This document shows, piece by piece, positions 58,056-64,000 of a stretch of 64,000 bases of DNA. This DNA is from Sphingomonas lacunae (GTDB lineage Bacteria; Pseudomonadota; Alphaproteobacteria; Sphingomonadales; Sphingomonadaceae): the NCBI RefSeq assembly GCF_012979535.1, contig NZ_CP053015.1, forward strand, positions 2,913,835-2,977,834, in the 5' to 3' direction. Numbering within the stretch: the stretch's first letter is position 1; every line of letters begins with the position of its first letter. A model generated the notes under the pieces. The model did no database searches. It saw nothing but the letters and a program-made list of their open reading frames with translations, and was not told where the DNA came from. A program made the position numbers and the translations under genes.

Positions 58056-59948
58056 TCAACGCTCCGTGTTTGAGGAAGTGGTGCCGTCAAACCACTCGAC
58101 TGTGCCGAGGGTCGAAAAACGGCGGACAATGCAGGCGACACCTTCGGTGCGCAGGTCGTGGCACAGCGTTTCCGCCGTGGTGAATTCGGCAAAGGCGCCA
58201 ACCGCCAAACGGAATACCGAACGGGGACTGTTGGCCGATGCCACCAGCGGAACCGCGTCAGGCGCCATCCGGTTGACGATGGAGCGCCGCTGGACCCATT
58301 CGGACCGGGCACCAGAAAGCGACGTGTGCGCGGCAAGCTGGATCACCCAGTGATTGGGGCGAATGGCAGTCGGGTCAAACCCTGGTTGGTTCGGACGGGT
58401 GCGCGACGGCGGCGGCACGACCGGCTGGATTTGGGGAGGCGATGCCACTGTGATGCTTGTTGAAACAGGGGCAGCAGCATGCAATGCAAGCGGCTCCATC
58501 GACGCGGTTGTCGAAGCCAGCGCGGCCTGCCCCTCGGTCAGCCCTTCATATTCGGCTGGCACAGGCAGTGTGGCCTCATCAGGTTGATCAGCGGCGACCG
58601 TGAGATCAATGGCCGTGTTGCGCCGTTCTATGCCCAGATTCCTCGCTTGCGCCTTGCCCATTGTCGCCAGCAGCGAAAAGGCGGCGACATAGGCGTCACG
58701 CTGTGCCGTCACCAGCTGCACCTGGGCATTGCGCAATTCCTGCTCGGCATTGAGGATGTCGAGAATCGTGCGCGTGCCCACATCACTTTCGGCGCGGACA
58801 CCGCTGAGCGCCTGACGGCTCGCTTCCACCGCCTGTTCACTCGCGACCACAACCGCACGGGCGGCCTGCCAATTGGCGAACTCGCTGCGGGCACGGGCGG
58901 TGAGCGTGCGCTCAAGACCCTGCACATCCAGTTCGGCCTGATTTTCACGGGCGTTGGCTTGCCGCACCTGTGCCGGCACGCGGCCTCCCTGGAAAAGAGA
59001 CATGTTCATCGAAACACCAACCGTCGCGCCAAAGCGGCTTTCTGGCTGGGTCGCGACCAGCGGTTGTCCATCCGAATAATTGCCGTTGACCACTGCGGAC
59101 ACGCGGGGAAGCCCCTGCCCTCTGGCCGCCCGCACTTCATGCCGTCGCGCTTCGAGGATCGAACGGGCTGAAATGAGCTGGGGGTTCTCCTCCCTTGCAA
59201 CCGCCACAGCCATTTCCGCAGTTGCTGGCAGATTGCTGATCTCCGGCAAGGGGGCCAGCGTATCGGGCGCAATGCCGGTCAAGCGCCGCAATTCTTCGAT
59301 CGATCCTTGCAGGCGGGCCTGGGCTGATTCCAGCTCACCGCGGGCCAAGGCCACTCGCGCATCGGATTGTGCAACATCGGTCCGGGTAAGGTCCCGCGCC
59401 CGATACCGGGCCCGTGTCGCCTCCAGCGTGGTCGTAAGGCTCTGTAGGTTGGTCTGGCTCAACTCGACGATGCGGCGATCCCGAATGACATTGGCATATG
59501 CCGCGACCACCGAGGTGAATACCTCGCTCTCGGCTGCAGCAACGGCGATCGATGACGCGTCTGCTCGCGACCGGGCCGCATTCACACTGTGGCGAACGCT
59601 ACCGCCCTGGTAGAGGGGAACGGACAGTCGCCCCTGGACACTGACCAATCCGCTGCGCGTATCCCTGCCGGCCAATGTTTCATTCAACTCGACACTGGTC
59701 CCGACAGTCGGCAGGCCTTCGGCTCTGGAGATGACGATGCCTTGCTGGTCAGCATCATGCTCAGCCTCGGCGCTCGCGACTTGTTCACTGCGGGCATAGG
59801 CCTGCTGCAACGCTTCCGGCAGCGACTGGGCGTGGCCGGGAACACTGGTGGTCAGCGCCCAGACAGCCATCGCACAGGCCCCTTGGCCGATGCGGGCTGG
59901 CCTGATGAAAGGCGCGGAAAAATAAGGGCTTGGAGGGGCTATGGTCAT
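58056..59948 (-). CDS. TolC-family outer membrane factor fused to a C-terminal SPOR domain
   Basis: 630 aa from the ATG at 59948 (MTIAPPSPYF), with a GGGGG run just before it; a GTG at 59966 is an alternative. Signal peptide to about residue 41. Two tandem TolC halves: SLPEALQQAYARSEQVASAE, SVPLYQGGSVRHSVNAAR, and SMNMSLFQGGRVPAQVRQANARENQ, GTRTILDILNAEQELRNAQVQLV. After a Pro/Ala-rich linker (about 455-530), residues about 533-611 form a SPOR domain (HWVIQLAAHTSL, FRLAVGAFAEFTTAETLCHDL), which in other proteins binds denuded glycan strands at septa. TolC proteins normally lack this domain. First gene of the exporter operon. Confidence 0.88.
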   Translation of the reverse strand: MTIAPPSPYFSAPFIRPARIGQGACAMAVWALTTSVPGHAQSLPEALQQAYARSEQVASAEAEHDADQQGIVISRAEGLPTVGTSVELNETLAGRDTRSGLVSVQGRLSVPLYQGGSVRHSVNAARSRADASSIAVAAAESEVFTSVVAAYANVIRDRRIVELSQTNLQSLTTTLEATRARYRARDLTRTDVAQSDARVALARGELESAQARLQGSIEELRRLTGIAPDTLAPLPEISNLPATAEMAVAVAREENPQLISARSILEARRHEVRAARGQGLPRVSAVVNGNYSDGQPLVATQPESRFGATVGVSMNMSLFQGGRVPAQVRQANARENQAELDVQGLERTLTARARSEFANWQAARAVVVASEQAVEASRQALSGVRAESDVGTRTILDILNAEQELRNAQVQLVTAQRDAYVAAFSLLATMGKAQARNLGIERRNTAIDLTVAADQPDEATLPVPAEYEGLTEGQAALASTTASMEPLALHAAAPVSTSITVASPPQIQPVVPPPSRTRPNQPGFDPTAIRPNHWVIQLAAHTSLSGARSEWVQRRSIVNRMAPDAVPLVASANSPRSVFRLAVGAFAEFTTAETLCHDLRTEGVACIVRRFSTLGTVEWFDGTTSSNTER

Positions 59949-60034
59949 GCCCCCGACTAGGGGCACCTACCTTACCCAATTGTAAAAAGTTCAGTTTTTG
60001 TTCTTTTTGTTTCGCTACCAGAATGGGCGCGTTT

Positions 60035-60046
60035 CAATTCGAATTG
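60035..60046. promoter_or_regulatory. 12-bp palindrome upstream of the exporter operon
   Basis: CAATTCGAATTG, a perfect palindrome about 87 nt before the tolC ATG in an AT-richer stretch. A regulator site is plausible; no promoter hexamers with good spacing were found beside it. Confidence 0.35.
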
Positions 60047-60112
60047 GCAGCAATGCGGTCAACCGGAGCATGAGGGCGACGCCGGTGGGGCGTGGCCGGG
60101 CCAAGCCACAGG

Positions 60113-60155
60113 CAAAAAGAAAGGGCCTGAGACCGCCATGGTCCCAGGCCCTTTC
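60113..60155 (-). terminator. Intrinsic terminator of the haem peroxidase gene
   Basis: GAAAGGGCCTG (60119-60129) pairs over 11 bp with CAGGCCCTTTC (60145-60155), with an inner GACC/GGTC stem. On the minus strand it is followed by a T5 run (complement of 60114-60118). It lies just after the peroxidase stop, so the peroxidase mRNA ends before the exporter genes. Confidence 0.88.
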
Positions 60156-60178
60156 TCCATTGGATTCAGACGAAGCGT

Positions 60179-63100
60179 TTACATCGTCGGGAACAGGTCC
60201 GGATCAACCGGCCGGATCATTTCAAGCGGAGCGTCGATCGGCGCATCCATCATGAACTGGTCGGCAACCGGTGCGGGTTCGCTGGCAACGGACGGGGCCT
60301 GTTCGACCTGCTCGGCCGGAAGGCTGGTAGCTTGATTGCTGACAATCGCCAACGCTTCGCTGATCAAGCTGCTGCTGTCCGTTTCCTCGGCAAAGATGAA
60401 GTCATCCATGTCGATACGGCGGGCACCGTGGAAGCTCATCGACTGATCGCCAATACTGACTTCCAGCGTAGCACCCTGGCGATTGATGCTCACCGCTTCA
60501 GCGAAGGCCGAGGCTGTGACACCCATGCCGCTGAGGTCGATCAGATCTTCACCCGACTTGAAGTCGAGAACCAGGTCGTCGTCACCGAAGACGAAGGTAT
60601 CGCTACCCTTGCCACCGACGAGGATGTCAGCACCAGCGCCACCATCCAGATAGTCCATGCCCTTGCCACCGAACAGCATGTCATTGCCTTCGCCGCCAAA
60701 CAGCATGTCGCTGCCCTTGCCGCCTTCCAGCAGATCGTCGCCCGAACCACCGGAGAGATGGTCGTTGCCACCCTTGCCGAACAGTTCATCGTCACCGGCA
60801 TCCCCAACCAGGACATCCTTGCGGGACGAACCAGTCAGTTCACGAGAAGGCGTCGGGTCCACCACCGGGGTCACCGGAGCCGTGGGGGCTTCGACAACCG
60901 GAGCTGCCGGGGCCTGTTCGACCGGAGCCGCAGGGGCGTCAACCACCGGAGCCGGGGTCTCTTCGACCGGAGCCGCAGGAGTATCAACCACCGGAGCCGT
61001 AGTCTCTTCAACCGGAGCTGCAGGAGTATCAACCACTGGGGTCGGCCCTTCGACAATCGGCGTATCCACAATCTGGACCGGCGTTTCCACGACCGGAGCC
61101 GTCGGACCGTCGATGATCATGACCGGAGTCTCTTCGACCGGGGCAGCCGGAGCATCCACCACTGGGGCCGGGGTCTCTTCGACCGGAGCCGCAGGGGCAT
61201 CAACCACAGGAGCCGGGGTCTCTTCGACCGGAGCCGCAGGAGCATCAACCACCGGGGCCGTAGTCTCTTCGACCGGAGCTGCAGGAGCGTCAACCACCGG
61301 GGCCGGGGTCTCTTCGACCGGAGCCGCAGGGGCGTCAACCACCGGAGCCGGGGTCTCTTCGACCGGAGCCGCAGGGGCATCAACCACCGGAGCCGTAGTC
61401 TCTTCGACCGGAGCCGCAGGGGCATCAACCACCGGAGCCTGAGCCTCTTCGACCGGAGCCGCAGGGGCATCGATGATGTCCACCGGAACTTCCACAACCG
61501 GGCTGGTTGGACCTTCCACCGGAGTCATCGGAGCACTTGCTTCAGGCGCAGGTACATCGATGATCGGAGCATCTGCATCCGCCGGAGCGTCGGTATCGAC
61601 AACCGGAACAGTTGCATCAAGCACCGGATTGAGGCCACCAGGGACCTGAGCGACTTCGAAAAGCCGATCTGGCAAGTTGGTGAGACCGGTGTTGCGGGCG
61701 ACGATCTGGGCGAACCCTTCCACTTCACCTTCGATGTTGTTGGCATAGAAGTCGAAGTTGTCGACGCGGTCGAGGTAGTAGAAGCGATCAGCCTCCTGCA
61801 GACGGTCAAACTGCTCATGCAGGATGACCCAGAAGGTCGAACCAACCACACCACCGTTGACGTGGGCTTCGGTCAGACCGCCAACCCACAGGTCAACACG
61901 ATCAATACCCTTTACAGTGTTGCCATCGACCAGGACGATGTCCGGGTTGGCGGCGACAAAGGCGTCAATCGCTTCCTGCGTTTCGAGCACCAGGTCTGGA
62001 TAGGCCTCCTTGAACTGCTCGATCACTTCGTTGCTCAGATTGTTGCGAGCCTGGAAGTCTTCCCATGAAACATAGGGAGACAGGCCACCGACAATATGGC
62101 TGACGGCTTCGGCGACATAGGGGTCGGTCGAATTGGCCAGCGCCTCACGCACCTGGTTCATCGTGCCAAGGCCAAGATCACGGCCACGAGCGACATTGAA
62201 CGAGAAGAGGTCGGCATTGATCCGAACAAGGTCGTTGCGGACAGCATCGACAATGTTGGCGTCCACCTCTTCGGCAGGCTGGTTGATGATCCCGCCGATG
62301 ATGGCGTTCGCACCCAATTCCGCATAGCCGGGCTGCGGGTTGTAACCGCGGGCCTGGAGCTGCTCGATCGGAGCCATGAACACCGACGGATCGTTGCTGG
62401 GGTTGAGGAAGGCATCAAACAAGGTCACTTCCATCGGTTGACCCTGATCGTCCAGAACGCGGACGGTCTGTTGGATCAGCGAGTGACCGAAGCGATAACC
62501 GGCTGCTGCAAACTCCTGCGAAATGCCGGGGTTAGCATCCGGGTTATAGCCAGCCCAGCCGTGGCTTCCGACACCACGCATCCCGCCAAGCAGCATGTCA
62601 GTGAAGTCCGACCAGACCACGCGGGCATATTCGGATTCATTGATGATCTTGGCAGCCTGGTACAGTTCCTCGGCGTTCCCATCAAAGCCTGCGGCCTGAA
62701 GGTTTTCGACGTGGAAATTGTGGTTGCGGGCCCAGATGGTGTGAACCGATGTCAGAGTGACATTCTCGTTCACGCGGCCGTCGCCAGCAATCACATGGTC
62801 AAGCAGGTTGATGAACGGGTTGGTGTCGAGAAGGAGCGGCTGGCCGCTGCCCATGAAGTCCGACGCCATTTCCTTGACCATTGCCGCGTCAATCGTGCCG
62901 TCTTCGGCAACCAGGCCAGAATAATAAGTCTGGAAGCTGGTCTGGAAGTCACCATCAACGAACAGCGTATCATTGGCCCAATGTTCTTCGATCAGCTGAC
63001 GCAGGGTCGGCAGAAGGTCGAACGCGGGGTTGCTGGGGTCAGGATCACCAAAGAACAGCGTCGCTGCCGAACCGCCCTGACCGTCGCCGGCCCGGAGGAA

Positions 63101-64000
63101 GGTGCCCACCAGAGTGCCAGTGCCATAGGCCTGGTTCTGGTCAACAAAGTTCGACGTCATGTTCATGTGGAGCGGGTTGCCATCGGCATCAAAGCCAACA
63201 ACCGAACCACGGGTGAGGTCAGCCGGATTGTCCGTGCCAGCCAGACGTCCACTGCCCGGGGCACCGATCTGGATGGTGCCGCTGCCGCCCTTGGCCAGAA
63301 AGTCCAGACCATGATCGACATATTGACCGAACGCCGAGAAGAACAGGTTGGCGTTATTGGCCTGCGGCGCCAGATTGGCTTCCTGTGCACCGATGACATT
63401 GCTGATCATCCGGGGGTCCAATCCGTCAAAGATCGGATTGACGGCACGGTTGATCACAACCTCTTCGCCGGTGTCCGGGTCGACCGTGGTGATGGCTTCA
63501 CCATAGCGGGCTTCGGTAAGGCGGATGAACGGAGTACCGCCCGCACCATATTCCGGGTTGGCAATGTTGTTGCCGTCCCCTTCCAGGGTGCGCACGCCGG
63601 TCACGCTTTCGTCATAGCGCTGGCCGTTGACCAAGGCCTTGAGCCCGACCAGATCCGATTCCGTCAGGACGAATTCGGAAGCGATCACTGCAACATTGTC
63701 GTTCTGGACAGGATTGTTGCGGTCATCATTGACCGGTGCGGCAGGCGTGACCGGGGCAGCGGGAGCTTCCGCGACCGGAGCCGAAGGCGTTTCCTCAACC
63801 GGAGCGGCTGGTTCTTCAACCACCGGAGCCGAAGGCGTTTCTTCAACCGGAGCGGCCGGTTCTTCAACCACCGGAGCCGAAGGCGTTTCTTCAACCGGAG
63901 CGGCTGGTTCTTCAACCACCGGAGCCGAAGGCGTTTCTTCAACCGGAGCGGCTGGTTCTTCAACCACCGGAGCCGAAGGCGTTTCTTCAACCGGAGCGGC
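60179..64000 (-). CDS. RTX-type secreted animal haem peroxidase (5' end beyond the window)
   Basis: 1273 residues visible; the frame is open to position 64000 and the true start lies outside. Order: a 16-residue Pro/Glu/Ala repeat (at least 4 copies); a peroxidase domain of the animal/cyclooxygenase superfamily with distal FGQYVDHGLDF, TSVHTIWARNHNFHVENL, proximal-His YRFGHSLIQ and ARGRDLGLGTMNQVREAL; a long 15-residue repeat linker; RTX nonapeptides such as GGSGDDLLEGGKGSDMLFGG; and an acidic C-terminus. RTX repeats and the downstream exporter mark it as a type I secretion substrate. The best-known bacterial relatives combining this peroxidase with RTX repeats are Mn(II)-oxidising MopA proteins, including one from Erythrobacter; activity here is inferred. 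Confidence 0.92.
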   Translation of the reverse strand, partial: AAPVEETPSAPVVEEPAAPVEETPSAPVVEEPAAPVEETPSAPVVEEPAAPVEETPSAPVVEEPAAPVEETPSAPVAEAPAAPVTPAAPVNDDRNNPVQNDNVAVIASEFVLTESDLVGLKALVNGQRYDESVTGVRTLEGDGNNIANPEYGAGGTPFIRLTEARYGEAITTVDPDTGEEVVINRAVNPIFDGLDPRMISNVIGAQEANLAPQANNANLFFSAFGQYVDHGLDFLAKGGSGTIQIGAPGSGRLAGTDNPADLTRGSVVGFDADGNPLHMNMTSNFVDQNQAYGTGTLVGTFLRAGDGQGGSAATLFFGDPDPSNPAFDLLPTLRQLIEEHWANDTLFVDGDFQTSFQTYYSGLVAEDGTIDAAMVKEMASDFMGSGQPLLLDTNPFINLLDHVIAGDGRVNENVTLTSVHTIWARNHNFHVENLQAAGFDGNAEELYQAAKIINESEYARVVWSDFTDMLLGGMRGVGSHGWAGYNPDANPGISQEFAAAGYRFGHSLIQQTVRVLDDQGQPMEVTLFDAFLNPSNDPSVFMAPIEQLQARGYNPQPGYAELGANAIIGGIINQPAEEVDANIVDAVRNDLVRINADLFSFNVARGRDLGLGTMNQVREALANSTDPYVAEAVSHIVGGLSPYVSWEDFQARNNLSNEVIEQFKEAYPDLVLETQEAIDAFVAANPDIVLVDGNTVKGIDRVDLWVGGLTEAHVNGGVVGSTFWVILHEQFDRLQEADRFYYLDRVDNFDFYANNIEGEVEGFAQIVARNTGLTNLPDRLFEVAQVPGGLNPVLDATVPVVDTDAPADADAPIIDVPAPEASAPMTPVEGPTSPVVEVPVDIIDAPAAPVEEAQAPVVDAPAAPVEETTAPVVDAPAAPVEETPAPVVDAPAAPVEETPAPVVDAPAAPVEETTAPVVDAPAAPVEETPAPVVDAPAAPVEETPAPVVDAPAAPVEETPVMIIDGPTAPVVETPVQIVDTPIVEGPTPVVDTPAAPVEETTAPVVDTPAAPVEETPAPVVDAPAAPVEQAPAAPVVEAPTAPVTPVVDPTPSRELTGSSRKDVLVGDAGDDELFGKGGNDHLSGGSGDDLLEGGKGSDMLFGGEGNDMLFGGKGMDYLDGGAGADILVGGKGSDTFVFGDDDLVLDFKSGEDLIDLSGMGVTASAFAEAVSINRQGATLEVSIGDQSMSFHGARRIDMDDFIFAEETDSSSLISEALAIVSNQATSLPAEQVEQAPSVASEPAPVADQFMMDAPIDAPLEMIRPVDPDLFPTM
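60890..61475. repeat. 45-bp repeat array encoding the peroxidase linker
   Basis: About 11 copies of a 15-residue unit with core D(A/T)PAAPVEE, most of them adjacent and interrupted once by degenerate units (GPTAPVVET, DTPIVEGPT). Nucleotide copies differ mainly at third positions, so the array is old enough to drift yet strongly conserved in protein. Encodes an extended acidic, Pro-rich spacer between the enzyme and the RTX domain. Confidence 0.85.
63775..64000. repeat. 48-bp near-identical tandem repeat at the peroxidase N-terminal side
   Basis: At least four and a half copies of a 48-bp unit encoding VVEEPAAPVEETPSAP, almost identical at DNA level, running off the window end. The near identity implies recent expansion and likely copy-number variation; assembly collapse here is possible. 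Confidence 0.9.

Noticed and set aside
60332..62068. Plus-strand 578-residue ORF rich in Arg/Ser/His
   Set aside because: Shadow of the repeat-coded peroxidase on the other strand; composition follows from the repeat, with no family or ribosome site.
63775..64000. Regular 48-bp repeats as a possible CRISPR array
   Set aside because: There are no unique spacers; the units are contiguous, in frame and code for a Pro/Glu repeat.

Overview
The window is a GC-rich, densely coded chromosomal segment of an alphaproteobacterium, most likely a member of the Sphingomonadales. The case rests on gene order and family content: the bamD-recN-ligA, tim44-mltA-smr/secB, rpmH-rnpA-yidD-yidC-engB and dnaA/rpsT/mutM/ubiE/ubiB/coaBC/dut neighbourhoods, a plant/alphaproteobacterial-type gshA, an M23 peptidase-bactofilin pair and a lignostilbene/carotenoid-type dioxygenase. 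Genus is not claimed. There is one tRNA (Arg, CCG), no rRNA, no CRISPR, and no IS element or prophage that I can see.

Layout. 0-8.4 kb: a membrane GGDEF-EAL protein, a lipoprotein-type B3 metallo-beta-lactamase, prmA, phenylalanine hydroxylase, a complete YfiR-YfiN-YfiB c-di-GMP signalling set joined by ATGA overlaps, and a Crp-type regulator. 8.4-14.3 kb: an unusually hairpin-rich intergenic region, then ligA, recN, bamD and ubiA on the minus strand. 14.4-24.3 kb: rsmE, two large divergent secreted proteins with DUF11-type domains, gshA, an isoprenylcysteine-methyltransferase-like membrane protein, DUF805, and an envelope M23 peptidase overlapping a bactofilin. 24.3-36.2 kb: comM, a periplasmic ClpP-like protein, the L34/RNase P/YidC/EngB block, a GST, a cupin, dapE, then smr-mltA-tim44 facing secB. 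36.2-48.8 kb: murJ, trpS, a DUF4136 lipoprotein, dnaA, rpsT, mutM, ubiE, ubiB, an inserted ccdAB toxin-antitoxin module, coaBC, dut, a small secreted protein and a ThiF/MoeB-type enzyme. 48.8-54.2 kb: a sirtuin, a TetR regulator divergent from a carotenoid-oxygenase-family enzyme, dapB, nth, aguB and tRNA-Arg. 54.6-64 kb: a minus-strand type I secretion locus (PilZ, HlyD-like adaptor, ABC transporter, TolC with a C-terminal SPOR domain) directly downstream of a giant RTX animal-haem-peroxidase that runs off the right edge.

The accessory content most worth attention is the last block: a secreted haem peroxidase with two different proline-rich repeat arrays, its apparent dedicated type I exporter, a TolC-SPOR fusion and a terminal PilZ gene with an intact c-di-GMP motif. 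Together with YfiRNB and the GGDEF-EAL protein this gives three separate c-di-GMP-linked loci in 64 kb. Other unusual points are a roughly 100-bp palindromic element read in frame inside smr, three back-to-back hairpins between ligA and the Crp-type gene, and a toxin-antitoxin pair wedged 4 nt before the essential coaBC.
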